Below, piece by piece: positions 1 through 8,164 of a stretch of DNA of 64,000 nt (within the stretch, counting starts at the first letter, position 1; the number at the start of each line of letters is the position of its first letter). The stretch comes from Pseudomonadota bacterium (lineage in GTDB: Bacteria > Pseudomonadota > Alphaproteobacteria > Rhodobacterales > Rhodobacteraceae): NCBI GenBank assembly GCA_020161615.1, contig JAIUPD010000007.1, positions 62,001 to 126,000 on the forward strand, read 5' to 3'. The notes beneath the pieces are model-generated. The model worked only from the letters and a program-made list of their open reading frames with translations, had not been told where the DNA came from and made no database searches. Position numbers and translations under genes: made by a program.

Positions 1-81
1 CGCGGCACTGTCCCGCGCCCAGACCAGATAGGCCTCGCGCTGCGCCTCGGGCACGGGGATCACGAAAGCGGCGATATGCAT
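1..81 (-). CDS. DUF1428-family protein, N-terminal fragment
   Basis: Only the first 27 codons are in the window; the gene runs off the left edge. The start ATG reads leftwards from position 81, and the peptide begins MHIAAFVIPVPEAQREAYL, which resembles the start of small DUF1428 (YbaA-like) proteins, a dimeric alpha/beta-barrel family of about 120 residues with no firmly assigned function. It is divergent from the hydantoinase-like gene, with about 110 bases between the two starts. The family call rests on this short stretch only. Confidence 0.55.
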   Translation of the reverse strand, partial: MHIAAFVIPVPEAQREAYLVWARDSAA

Positions 82-190
82 GACGGGTCCTCCCGCCCCC
101 CGCATCGCGCGCCCTCCCGGTGTCTGTCGAGCCCCCTTCCCTTTCCCCCGCCTCGCCCCTAGCAAAGAGGCAGTCAAATCGGAGGCGGTG

Positions 191-2200
191 ATGTCGGTTT
201 TCCTGGGGGTCGATACGGGCGGGACCTATACCGATGCGGTGCTTCTGGACGATGCGGCCGGGCAGGTGCTGGCCAGCGCCAAGGCCCTGACCTCGCGCCC
301 CGACCTGTCGCTGGGGATCGGCGGCGCCATCGACGCCGTGCTGGCCGATGCGCCGCAGATCGCGCCGGCCGAGATCGGCCTCGTTTCCCTGTCGACGACG
401 CTCGCCACCAACGCCCTGGTCGAGGGCCAGGGCACCCGCGCCGCGCTGGTGGTGATCGGCTTCGCACCGGCCGATATCGCCCGCGCCGGTCTGGCCGAGG
501 CCCTGGGCGACGATCCGCTGATCGCGCTCGCGGGTGGGCATACCCATGCCGGGACCGAGGCCGTGCCCTTCGACTCCGAGGCGCTGGAACGCGCGCTGTC
601 GGCGCTGCCGCCCGGGATCAGCGCGCTGGCCGTGGCCGGTCAGTTCGCCACCCGCAACCCCGCGCATGAGAACGCCGCCCGCGCCCTGATCCGCGCGCGG
701 ACCGGCCTGCCCGTCACCTGCTCGCACGAACTCAGCGCCGGGCTGAACGGTCCCAAACGCGCCCTGACCGCTTTGCTCAACGCCCGCCTTGTCGGCATGA
801 TCGACCGGCTGGTCACCGCCTGCGAGACGCATGTCGCGGCGCGCGGGATCAAGGCACCGCTGATGGTGGTCCGTGGCGATGGGGCGCTGGTCAGCGCGGC
901 TTTGGTGCGCGAACGCCCGATCGAGACCATTCTCAGCGGGCCCGCGGCCTCGATAGCCGGGGCGGCCTGGCTTACCGGGCTCAGCGATGCGCTGGTCTCG
1001 GACATCGGCGGCACCACGACCGATGTGTGCCTGCTGCGCGACGGCCGCCCCGCCATCGACCCCGAGGGGGCGCGCGTCGGCGGCTGGCGCACTATGGTCG
1101 AGGCTGTGGCGATGCGCACCACGGGCCTGGGCGGCGACAGCGAGGTCCGGGTGCAGGAGGGGCTGGAGGGCGGGCTGATCCTCGGTCCCCGGCGGGTGAT
1201 CCCGCTGTCGCTGGCCGCCGTTCATCACCCCGAGCTGGTCCACCGCATGCTGGACGAGGCCCTGGGCCGCGATCCCGCGCCCGAGGAGGGCTGGCGCGTG
1301 GCGCTGCCCCTCTTCACCGCCCTGCCCCCGGGCCTGTCGCCGCGCGACGCCGCCGTCGCCGACCGGTTGCTGGACGGGCCGAAGCGGCTGTCGGAACTCC
1401 TGCGCACCCGGGTCGAGGGGCCGGCGCTGACGCGCCTCGTCCAGGGCGGGCTGGTGATGCTGACCGGGCCCACACCCTCGGACGCGGCGCATGTGCTGGG
1501 ACGGCAGGCAGGCTGGGACGGGGAGGCGGCGGAAAAGGCGCTGATCCTGCTGGCCCGGCGCCGGGGCGGCAATGGCGAGCGTCTGGCGCCCGACGCCGCC
1601 ACCATGGCGCAACGGATCGTCGACCAACTGACCCGACAGACCGTCGATTGCCTGATGGAGGCCGCCTTTGCCGAGGATGGCCGCGATTTCGGCGCCCCGC
1701 CCGAGGCGCTGGCCCGCCAGCCCCTGACCGCCGCCGCGCTGGACCGCGCGCCGGGCCTCCTGCGGCTGGAGGCGCGGCTCGGCGTGCCGGTGATCGGCCT
1801 CGGCGCCTCGGCCGGGTGCTATTACCCGGCCGTGGGCGAGCGCTTGGGCACCCGGATGGTCGTGCCCGAGCACGCGGGCGTGGCCAATGCGGTGGGCGCG
1901 GTGGTCGGCCAGGTCTCGATGCATGCCGAGGGACAGGTCACCGCCCCGGCGCCGGGCCTCTATGTCGCCCATCTCGCCAGCGGTCCCGCCCGGTTCGCCG
2001 AGGCCGAGGCGGCGGTCGCGGCGCTGGCGGCCGATCTCACCGACCAGGCGCGGAATCGCGCCGTGGCGGGCGGCGTGTCCGAACCCCGCCTCGTGACCAG
2101 CCGCGAGGATCTGGGCGCCGAGGTCGAGGGTCAGCCGATGCTGGTCGAGATCCGCCTGCGCGTCACCGCCTCGGGCCGCCCCCGCATCGCCACCGGCTGA
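191..2200 (+). CDS. Hydantoinase/oxoprolinase family protein (HyuA-like)
   Basis: A 669-residue cytoplasmic ATP-dependent enzyme of the hydantoinase A / 5-oxoprolinase superfamily, which hydrolyses cyclic amides such as hydantoins or 5-oxoproline using ATP. Two sugar-kinase/actin-type phosphate motifs are visible: VDTGGTYTDAVLL at residues 6-18 and DIGGTTTD near residue 271. A glycine-rich segment (LGASAGCYYPAVGERL) lies near residue 537. The start at 191 is chosen because GGAGG sits at 181-185 and the protein then begins directly with the first phosphate motif; the longer open frame from 80 adds unlikely residues. No HyuB partner is next to it, so the substrate is unknown. Confidence 0.85.
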   Translation: MSVFLGVDTGGTYTDAVLLDDAAGQVLASAKALTSRPDLSLGIGGAIDAVLADAPQIAPAEIGLVSLSTTLATNALVEGQGTRAALVVIGFAPADIARAGLAEALGDDPLIALAGGHTHAGTEAVPFDSEALERALSALPPGISALAVAGQFATRNPAHENAARALIRARTGLPVTCSHELSAGLNGPKRALTALLNARLVGMIDRLVTACETHVAARGIKAPLMVVRGDGALVSAALVRERPIETILSGPAASIAGAAWLTGLSDALVSDIGGTTTDVCLLRDGRPAIDPEGARVGGWRTMVEAVAMRTTGLGGDSEVRVQEGLEGGLILGPRRVIPLSLAAVHHPELVHRMLDEALGRDPAPEEGWRVALPLFTALPPGLSPRDAAVADRLLDGPKRLSELLRTRVEGPALTRLVQGGLVMLTGPTPSDAAHVLGRQAGWDGEAAEKALILLARRRGGNGERLAPDAATMAQRIVDQLTRQTVDCLMEAAFAEDGRDFGAPPEALARQPLTAAALDRAPGLLRLEARLGVPVIGLGASAGCYYPAVGERLGTRMVVPEHAGVANAVGAVVGQVSMHAEGQVTAPAPGLYVAHLASGPARFAEAEAAVAALAADLTDQARNRAVAGGVSEPRLVTSREDLGAEVEGQPMLVEIRLRVTASGRPRIATG

Positions 2201-2241
2201 CGCTTGCAGGCGCCCGAGCCCGCTTGTAGAAGGCGCAGACC

Positions 2242-2331
2242 GGATGGGTGGCCGAGTGGTTTAAGGCTCTGGTCTTGAAAACCAGCGTGGGGGAGACCCC
2301 ACCGTGGGTTCGAATCCCACCCCATCCGCCA
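2242..2331 (+). tRNA. tRNA-Ser (anticodon TGA)
   Basis: This 90-nt gene with encoded CCA folds as a class II tRNA. The acceptor arms are GGATGGG (2242-2248) and CCCATCC (2321-2327), with discriminator G and CCA at 2329-2331. The anticodon arm CTGGT-CTTGAAA-ACCAG gives anticodon TGA, reading UCA serine codons. The long variable arm GTGGGGGAGACCCCAC is typical of tRNA-Ser, and the T arm GTGGGTTCGAATCCCAC is intact. Confidence 0.97.
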
Positions 2332-2336
2332 TTTCC

Positions 2337-2732
2337 CTATTCCTTGCGCCGGTCGAAGGCATCTCGCGCCGTTTCGACCTGGGCGAGGTGCTGCTCGGCC
2401 CAGAGCCAGACGCCGCAGAAGGCCTCGCCCAGACTTTCGCCCAGGGGGGTCAGCCGGTAATCGACACGGGGCGGGACGGTGGCATGGACGTGGCGCGTCA
2501 GCATGCCGTCGCGCTCCATCTGCCGCAGCGTCTGGGTCAGCATCTTCTGGCTGATGCCCGGCACCTGCCGGGCGATCTGGGTGAAGCGCAGTTCGCCGTG
2601 CTCGTCCAGCACCTCCAGGATGATCATCGTCCATTTGTCGGCGACGCGCCCGATCAGGTCGGTGACCAGAGCCTCGATCTTCGGGTTGCCGGTGGCCGGA
2701 TAGGCCGCGGCCTCGCGGGGTGCCCGGGACAT
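2337..2732 (-). CDS. HxlR-family winged-helix transcriptional regulator
   Basis: A 131-residue DNA-binding regulator of the HxlR/MarR-like class. The family core is present: a helix with ADKWTMIILEVL, then the recognition region RFTQIARQVPGISQKMLTQTLRQMERDGML and the wing VDYRLTPLGESL. It is divergent from a short-chain dehydrogenase, the usual layout where an HxlR protein controls its neighbour in response to a reactive or redox signal. The start at 2732 (MSRAPREA) is preferred over an in-frame codon 63 bases upstream, because the longer form would run through the candidate operator at 2738-2759. The effector is unknown; no conserved redox cysteine is visible. Confidence 0.85.
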   Translation of the reverse strand: MSRAPREAAAYPATGNPKIEALVTDLIGRVADKWTMIILEVLDEHGELRFTQIARQVPGISQKMLTQTLRQMERDGMLTRHVHATVPPRVDYRLTPLGESLGEAFCGVWLWAEQHLAQVETARDAFDRRKE

Positions 2733-2737
2733 GGCTA

Positions 2738-2759
2738 ATACTCTCTTTTTGGTAAGTAT
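2738..2759. promoter_or_regulatory. Candidate HxlR operator in the divergent promoter
   Basis: ATACT and AGTAT form an inverted repeat around a 12-base T-rich core in the gap between the hxlR-type gene (start 2732, minus) and the SDR gene (start 2840, plus). The core contains TTTTTGGTAAGTA, similar to operators described for HxlR-type regulators. A TATAAT hexamer at 2757-2762 could be the -10 box of a rightward promoter and would be covered by a bound regulator. Function is inferred from position and symmetry. Confidence 0.45.
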
Positions 2760-2839
2760 AATTCTTTTCGGTGCCTTCTTTCTATCGGAAAGCAAGGGGC
2801 GCAGATAGGCCCCATCCAGAAACGGAAGGGAGTTTTCCG

Positions 2840-3604
2840 ATGAAACCCATGGGCAACACGATCCTCATCACCGGCGGCGGCTCGGGTATCGGCGCGGCGC
2901 TGGCGCATCGCCTGCATGATCAGGGCAACAGGATCATCGTTACCGGGCGGCGGCCCGAGGCGCTGGCGGCCACCATCGCCGGACGGGCGAACATGGCCGC
3001 CCTGCCCCTCGACGTTGCCGACCCGGCCGCCATCCCGGCCTTTGCCGCCGAGGTCACCGCCCGGCACCCCGACCTCAACGTGGTGATCAACAATGCCGGG
3101 ATCATGCGGACCGAGCGATTGGACCGGCGCCGCGACCTGAGCGATGCCGAGGCGACGATCGCCACCAACCTGCTGGGCCCGATCCGGCTGACCGATGCGC
3201 TGATCGACCACCTGCAAACACGGCCCGATGCGGCCATCGTCAACGTGACCTCAGGCCTGGCCTTCGTGCCGCTGGTCACCAGCCCGACCTATAGCGCGAC
3301 CAAGGCCGCGATCCATTCCTATACCCAATCCCTGCGCGTGGCGCTGGCGGGCAAGGTCGAGGTGATCGAACTGGCGCCGCCCGCGGTGCAGACCGGCCTC
3401 ACCCCGGGGCAGGAAACGCGGCCTGGTTATCAGCCGCTCGATGCTTTCATCGACGAGGTGATGGCGCTCTTCACCCGCCGGCCGACGCCGCCCGAGATCC
3501 TGGTGCAGCGGGTTCATTTCCAGCGCTTCGCCGAGGCCGAAGGCCGGTTCGACGCGGCCCTGGCCACGCTGAGCGCGATGGCCGCCGGACAGCACAGGGG
3601 GTGA
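2840..3604 (+). CDS. Short-chain dehydrogenase/reductase (DltE-like SDR)
   Basis: A 254-residue classical SDR oxidoreductase. The Rossmann dinucleotide motif TGGGSGIG is at residues 11-18, NNAG at 84-87, and the catalytic set is Ser138, Tyr151 and Lys155 (YSATK). It resembles DltE/YciK-type SDRs that reduce small carbonyl compounds; the true substrate is unknown. The start at 2840 has a strong GGAAGGGAG ribosome site; the open frame extends upstream to 2771 without a better start. It is divergent from the HxlR regulator and is probably its target. Confidence 0.88.
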   Translation: MKPMGNTILITGGGSGIGAALAHRLHDQGNRIIVTGRRPEALAATIAGRANMAALPLDVADPAAIPAFAAEVTARHPDLNVVINNAGIMRTERLDRRRDLSDAEATIATNLLGPIRLTDALIDHLQTRPDAAIVNVTSGLAFVPLVTSPTYSATKAAIHSYTQSLRVALAGKVEVIELAPPAVQTGLTPGQETRPGYQPLDAFIDEVMALFTRRPTPPEILVQRVHFQRFAEAEGRFDAALATLSAMAAGQHRG

Positions 3605-3623
3605 GCCGCCGGGAAGGCGCGGA

Positions 3624-3660
3624 GGGCCGGGGCCCGCCCGCCGCCCCTTGCCCCCGGCCC
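3624..3660. terminator. GC-rich hairpin after the SDR gene
   Basis: A 9-bp perfect stem (GGGCCGGGG at 3624-3632 with CCCCGGCCC at 3652-3660) around a 19-base loop lies between the SDR stop (3604) and the thioesterase start (3704). There is no T-run, so a terminator role is only inferred from position. Confidence 0.3.
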
Positions 3661-3703
3661 GGGCATCGGTCACCTTGCCCGCCGGACGACGCAGGAAACA
3701 GAC

Positions 3704-4087
3704 ATGACCGACAAGCCACAGGGCGAACTGACGCTTCAGACCGTGCCGATGCCCGCCGATACCAATGCCAACGGCGATATTTTCGGCGGCTGGGTGCTGA
3801 GCCAGATGGATATCGCGGGCGGGGTCGCCGCGCATCGCCGCTCGGGCGGGCGGACAGCGACGGTGGCGATCAACGCCATGCGCTTTCATGCGCCAGTGCT
3901 GGTGGGAGACCTCTTCACCGTCTACACCTCGATCCTGCGGACCGGCACCACCTCGATGACCATCCATGTCGAGGCCTGGGTCCAGCGCCCTGCCCTGCCC
4001 GCGCCGATTCAGGTGACCGAGGCCGATTTCACCTTCGTCGCCATCGAATCCTCGGGCGTGAAACGGCCGCTGCCGCCCTTGCCCTGA
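3704..4087 (+). CDS. Acyl-CoA thioesterase, hotdog fold (YciA-like)
   Basis: A 127-residue single hotdog-domain protein. The sequence has the YciA/BACH signature: an N-terminal MPADTNANGDIFGGWVLSQMD segment whose Asn/Asp residues line the active site, followed by the long central helix (MDIAGGVAAHRRSG), then TVAINAMRFHAPVLVGDLF. The family hydrolyses medium and long acyl-CoA esters to free acids and CoA, probably to adjust CoA pools or membrane lipid precursors. It is a normal family length. It is transcribed with the downstream ThDP enzyme, 70 bases apart, but no functional link is evident. Confidence 0.88.
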   Translation: MTDKPQGELTLQTVPMPADTNANGDIFGGWVLSQMDIAGGVAAHRRSGGRTATVAINAMRFHAPVLVGDLFTVYTSILRTGTTSMTIHVEAWVQRPALPAPIQVTEADFTFVAIESSGVKRPLPPLP

Positions 4088-4157
4088 CGCGTCACGGGCC
4101 TTGCCCTTTCGCCGGCCCTGCGCCAAGGTCGTTGCAGAAGCGACGAAAGAGGATCCC

Positions 4158-5783
4158 ATGGCCGACACTGCCACCTATGGCTATCAATCCATCGCCCGCG
4201 CGGTGCTGGACCACGAGATCGACACGATGTTCGGCCTGATGGGGGATGCCAATCTCTTCATGGTCGATCATTACGTGCGTCAGGGCGGCGGCACCTTCGT
4301 GCCCGTGGCCTATGAGGGCAGCGCGGTTCTGATGGCGCTGGCCTGGGCGCATGTCTCGGGCAAAGTGGGGGTGGCGACGGTGACGCATGGCCCGGCGCTG
4401 ACCAATTGCGTGACGGCGCTGACCGAAGGCGCGCGGGGCCATATCCCGATGGTGCTGCTGGCGGGCGACACCTCGGTCATGGCGCCGCAGAACCTGCAAA
4501 ACATCGACCAGCGTGAGGTGGTGAAGGTCACGGGCGCGGGTTTCGAGCAGCTCCGCGCGCCCGAGACGGCGGCGCATGACGTGGCCCATGCCCTCTATCG
4601 GGCACGGGTGGAAAAGCGGCCCATCGTGCTGAACATGCCGGCCGATTTCATGTGGCAGGAGGTTGCGCACAAGAAGACCATCTTCCCCGCCTTTGCCGCC
4701 CCAGCCATGGTGCCCGAGGGCGACGATCTGGACGCCGCCATCGGCATGATCGCCTCGGCCCGGCGGCCGATCATCCTGGCGGGCGGCGGGGCGGCGGGGG
4801 CGCGCGACCGGCTGATCCGGCTGGCCGACCGGCTGGAGGCGCCGCTCGCCACCACGCTCAAGGCCAAGGGGCTGTTCAACGGTCATCCCTATAACCTCGA
4901 TATCGTCGGCACGCTCTCGACCCCCGCCACCTACGAGGCCATCGCCAAATCCGATTGCATCGTCTGTTTCGGCGCCTCGTTGCATCATTTCACCACCGAC
5001 AAGGGCAAGCTGATGAAGGGCAAGCGGGTGGTGCAGGTGAACGAAAGCCCGCTGGAGGCGGCGAAGAACTTCCACCCCGATGTGGCGCTGATCGCCGATG
5101 CGGGGCTCACCGCCGACAATATCGTGCATTGGCTGGACGAGGCCGAGATCCCGGCCTCGGGCTTCACGCGTGAGCTGGACATGGACGCGCTGACCCTGCA
5201 CCCGCCGGGCCGCACGGGCGCCAAGCCGGGGACGGTCAACTACGTGCAGGCCTTGCGGCGGCTGGAGGAGGCGCTGCCGAAGAAGCGGATCCTCACCACC
5301 GACGGCGGGCGCTTCATGACCGAGGTCTGGTGCCGCATTTCCGCCCCCGATCCGCAAAGCTTCATCGTCACCGCCAATTTCGGCTCCATCGGACTGGGGC
5401 TGCAAGAGGCGATCGGCGCGGCGCTGGCTGACCGGACGCGCCCGGTGGTGCTGTTCACCGGCGATGGCGGCTTCATGATGGGCGGGGTGAACGAATTCAA
5501 CACCGCGGTTCGGCTGGGGCTGGACCTGATCGTGATCGTCGCCAATGACAGCGCCTATGGGGCGGAACATATCCAGTTCATCGACCGGGCGATGGATCCG
5601 GGGCTGACGGAGTTTGACTGGCCGTCCTTCGCGGCGGTCGCGACCGCCCTGGGGGGTGAGGGGATCGCGGTAGAGTCGGAGGAGGCGCTGGAACAGGCGC
5701 TGGCGGCGATCCCGAATCGGACGCGGCCTTTGCTGATCGAGTTGAAGCTCGATCCCGAGGATGTGCCGAGGATGCGGATCTGA
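4158..5783 (+). CDS. Thiamine-diphosphate-dependent enzyme (acetolactate synthase-like)
   Basis: A 541-residue ThDP enzyme with the three-domain acetolactate synthase/benzoylformate decarboxylase layout. The N-terminal pyrimidine-binding domain contains AYEGSA, whose Glu activates the cofactor, and THGPALTN. A central domain follows (PIILAGGGAAG). The C-terminal pyrophosphate domain has FTGDGGFMM then N about 25-30 residues later in IVANDSAYG, which together chelate Mg-ThDP. There is no small regulatory subunit (ilvH) nearby and the protein is not a typical IlvB, so a catabolic decarboxylase, lyase or synthase is as likely as acetolactate synthesis. The start at 4158 has AGAGGATCCC upstream; the frame is open from 4101. 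Confidence 0.8.
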   Translation: MADTATYGYQSIARAVLDHEIDTMFGLMGDANLFMVDHYVRQGGGTFVPVAYEGSAVLMALAWAHVSGKVGVATVTHGPALTNCVTALTEGARGHIPMVLLAGDTSVMAPQNLQNIDQREVVKVTGAGFEQLRAPETAAHDVAHALYRARVEKRPIVLNMPADFMWQEVAHKKTIFPAFAAPAMVPEGDDLDAAIGMIASARRPIILAGGGAAGARDRLIRLADRLEAPLATTLKAKGLFNGHPYNLDIVGTLSTPATYEAIAKSDCIVCFGASLHHFTTDKGKLMKGKRVVQVNESPLEAAKNFHPDVALIADAGLTADNIVHWLDEAEIPASGFTRELDMDALTLHPPGRTGAKPGTVNYVQALRRLEEALPKKRILTTDGGRFMTEVWCRISAPDPQSFIVTANFGSIGLGLQEAIGAALADRTRPVVLFTGDGGFMMGGVNEFNTAVRLGLDLIVIVANDSAYGAEHIQFIDRAMDPGLTEFDWPSFAAVATALGGEGIAVESEEALEQALAAIPNRTRPLLIELKLDPEDVPRMRI

Positions 5784-5838
5784 TCGGTCTGAGCGGACGG
5801 AAAGTGCGTGCGAGCACGCATCCTATGGGTGGGGTCAT

Positions 5839-5904
5839 GGTGGGATGAAATCCCACCCTACAGATTGCGGCGCTTGACCCTGTAGGGTGGGATTTCATCC
5901 CACC
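5839..5904. repeat. REP-like nested palindromes
   Basis: Two 25-bp arms (5839-5863 and 5880-5904) are exact reverse complements separated by 16 bases. Each arm is itself a small hairpin: GGTGGGAT-GAA-ATCCCACC. The element lies between the convergent ThDP-enzyme gene (stop 5783) and the glutaredoxin-MauE gene (stop 5915). Such GGTGGG-type intergenic palindromes look like REP/BIME units, and this one may also serve as a bidirectional terminator. Confidence 0.7.
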
Positions 5905-5914
5905 TTCCCAAGCG

Positions 5915-6670
5915 TCAAAGAAACACCTTCGCCCCCATCCAGACCCCCATCCCCGCCATCAGCGCGCTTTCCGTGAAGGACACGAGGCCCAGCGGCACCT
6001 TGGACGCCCCGCCGACGCAGGCGCATTTCAGCGCGCGCTTGTCGATCCAGACCGCCTTGGCCACGCTCGCCGCACCGATGAGCCCGATGATCAGCGAGAC
6101 CGGCGCCGCCAGCCAGAGCAGCGCGCCCGCCGTCATCAGAACCCCGGCCAGTGCCTCGAGATACGGATAGACCGAGGCATAGGGCACCCAGCGCCGCGCC
6201 AGCAGGTCGTAGTTCAGGAACATCAGCGAAAACGCCTCCACATCTTGCAGCTTCTGCAAGGCGAGCAGCACCATGGAGAGCGAGACGACCCATTCCGCCG
6301 CCCGGAGCGTCAGCGGGTTGCCGTATTGGTGCCAGGACAGCGCCAGCGCCAGCAGCGCGGCCAGGGCGAAAATCACCAGCACGGGACGATAGGAGGTCTC
6401 GCTCCGCTCCTCCTTCGGCGGGTCGATGCCGAGGTAGACCCGCAGATCCTCGTAGCCGCCGATCCGCGCGCCGCCGATATAGGTCTGGGGCGAGGTTTCG
6501 ACCCCGGCCTGCTCCAGGAAAGCATCGGTCTCGGCCCGGGTCCGCAGCGGGTGGTCGATCACCCGGAAGCCGTGGCGCCGCAGCAGATCCTTCGACTTCA
6601 GTCCATAGGGGCACAGATGCCCGGGGGTTTCCATCCGGTAGAGTTCGGCGGTCTTTTCGGTCTGCGGCAT
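5915..6670 (-). CDS. Glutaredoxin-MauE/DoxX-like membrane redox protein
   Basis: A 251-residue fusion. Residues 1-80 are a glutaredoxin-like domain with CPYG, i.e. only the first of the usual two CPYC cysteines, followed by the glutaredoxin TSPQTYIGGARIGGYEDL segment. The rest is a membrane domain of the MauE/DoxX type with about four hydrophobic helices and a conserved CAC-VGG motif near the C-terminus. MauE proteins are associated with disulfide formation in methylamine dehydrogenase maturation, but no mau genes are here. The start at 6670 follows GGAAGG; a longer frame to 6700 lacks a good ribosome site. It is divergent from glycerate kinase. Confidence 0.75.
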   Translation of the reverse strand: MPQTEKTAELYRMETPGHLCPYGLKSKDLLRRHGFRVIDHPLRTRAETDAFLEQAGVETSPQTYIGGARIGGYEDLRVYLGIDPPKEERSETSYRPVLVIFALAALLALALSWHQYGNPLTLRAAEWVVSLSMVLLALQKLQDVEAFSLMFLNYDLLARRWVPYASVYPYLEALAGVLMTAGALLWLAAPVSLIIGLIGAASVAKAVWIDKRALKCACVGGASKVPLGLVSFTESALMAGMGVWMGAKVFL

Positions 6671-6799
6671 GGTCCTTCCTTCCAGAAAGCCAACCGCCAT
6701 CCGCGCCGGCAGGTTCCCGCACCGCCGCTTTTCCCTGCATTCACGCCCCCTTCCCCCGGCCGCCCCGCCGGTGCATCATCGTCCGACGAAGGAGGCCCG

Positions 6800-8047
6800 A
6801 TGCCTGACCCCGCCCCCCTGCTTCGCGCGCTGTTCGATCGCGCCGTCGCGGTCGCCGATCCGATGCGCTCGCTCGCCGCCGCGCTGCCGCGCAAGCCCGA
6901 GGGCCGGGTCGTGGTCGTCGGCGCGGGCAAGGCCAGCGCCCGCATGGCCGAGGCGGTGGAAGAAGCCTGGGGACCTTGCGAGGGGCTGGTCATCACCCGC
7001 TACGGCTATGCCCGGCCCTGCCGGGGGATCGAGATTGTCGAGGCCGCGCATCCCGTGCCTGACGAAGCCGGGGCCCGGGCTACCGCCCGGATGCTCGACC
7101 TGCTGCAGGGCCTTGGCGAGGACGATTTCGTGCTGGCGCTGATCTCGGGCGGGGCCTCGGCGCTGCTGGTCGCGCCCTGCGCCGGGGTGTCGCTGGAGGA
7201 AAAGAAGGCGGTGAACGCGGCCCTGCTGGCCTCGGGCGCCCCCATCGACCAGATGAACACGGTCCGCAAGCATCTCAGCCGGGTGAAGGGCGGACAACTG
7301 GCCGCCGCCGCCCATCCCGCCCGGATGCTGGCGCTGCTGATTTCCGACGTGCCGGGCGATGACCCGGCCTTCATCGGCTCCGGCCCCACGGTCGGCGATC
7401 CGTCGCGGGCCGAGGACGCCCGTGCCGTCCTCAGCCGCTGGCAGGTCGCCGTCCCGCCCTCGGTCGCCGAGGCGCTGACCCGGCATAGCGGCGTCATCCC
7501 TCCGGGCGATCACCGCCTCTCGCGGGCCGAGACAATGATCTATGCCGCGCCCTCGCAATCCCTTGCCGCCGCCGCCGATCTCGCCCGGGCCGAGGGCTGC
7601 GAGGCCGAGATCCTGGGCGACGCGCTGGAAGGCGAGGCGCGCGAGGTCGCGACCGAGATGGCGAAGTCCGCACTTGCCCGCCAGAAGGCCCTGAAACCGG
7701 GCGACCGGCCGCTGGTGCTGCTGTCCGGCGGGGAACTCACCGTGACGCGGAGGGGGGATGGCATCGGCGGACCGAACGCCGAATTCTGCCTGGCCCTTGC
7801 GCTGGCGCTGAACGGCGCCCCCGGCATCCATGCACTCGCCTGCGACACCGATGGCGTCGATGGCGCGGCCGAGGTGGCCGGCGCGCTGATCGGGCCCGAA
7901 ACCATCGCCGACAGGGCCGAGGCCGAAGCCGCGCTGGCCCGCAACGATTCCCATGGCTATTTCGCAAGACGGGGCGCCCAGATCGTGACCGGCCCCACCC
8001 TGACCAATGTGAACGATTTCCGCGCGCTTCTGATCCTGCCCCGCTGA
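6800..8047 (+). CDS. Glycerate 2-kinase (MOFRL family)
   Basis: A 415-residue cytoplasmic kinase of the GckA/TtuD family that phosphorylates D-glycerate to 2-phosphoglycerate, feeding serine-cycle, tartrate or glyoxylate carbon into glycolysis. Seen in sequence: N-terminal VVVVGAGKASARMAEA, the LISGGASALL segment, the NTVRKHLSRVKGGQLA signature, and the C-terminal MOFRL region with LLSGGELTVT, GGPNAEF and ACDTDGVDG. The start at 6800 has GGAGG at 6791-6795. It stands alone, followed by a hairpin at 8048-8067. Confidence 0.92.
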   Translation: MPDPAPLLRALFDRAVAVADPMRSLAAALPRKPEGRVVVVGAGKASARMAEAVEEAWGPCEGLVITRYGYARPCRGIEIVEAAHPVPDEAGARATARMLDLLQGLGEDDFVLALISGGASALLVAPCAGVSLEEKKAVNAALLASGAPIDQMNTVRKHLSRVKGGQLAAAAHPARMLALLISDVPGDDPAFIGSGPTVGDPSRAEDARAVLSRWQVAVPPSVAEALTRHSGVIPPGDHRLSRAETMIYAAPSQSLAAAADLARAEGCEAEILGDALEGEAREVATEMAKSALARQKALKPGDRPLVLLSGGELTVTRRGDGIGGPNAEFCLALALALNGAPGIHALACDTDGVDGAAEVAGALIGPETIADRAEAEAALARNDSHGYFARRGAQIVTGPTLTNVNDFRALLILPR

Positions 8048-8067
8048 TCTGTTCCGCCGGGAACAGA
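8048..8067 (+). terminator. Hairpin directly after glycerate kinase
   Basis: TCTGTTCC and GGAACAGA pair perfectly around a GCCG loop, beginning immediately after the stop codon. The T-run is absent, so termination efficiency is uncertain. Confidence 0.45.
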
Positions 8068-8164
8068 CAGGGCGGGCCTTGCCTGCCAGCCTTGGTGTTT
8101 TCCCGACCGTCCGATTTCCCAGTTCTTCCCCGGTTTCACACGTCTCTTTCCAGAAAGCGATCCC

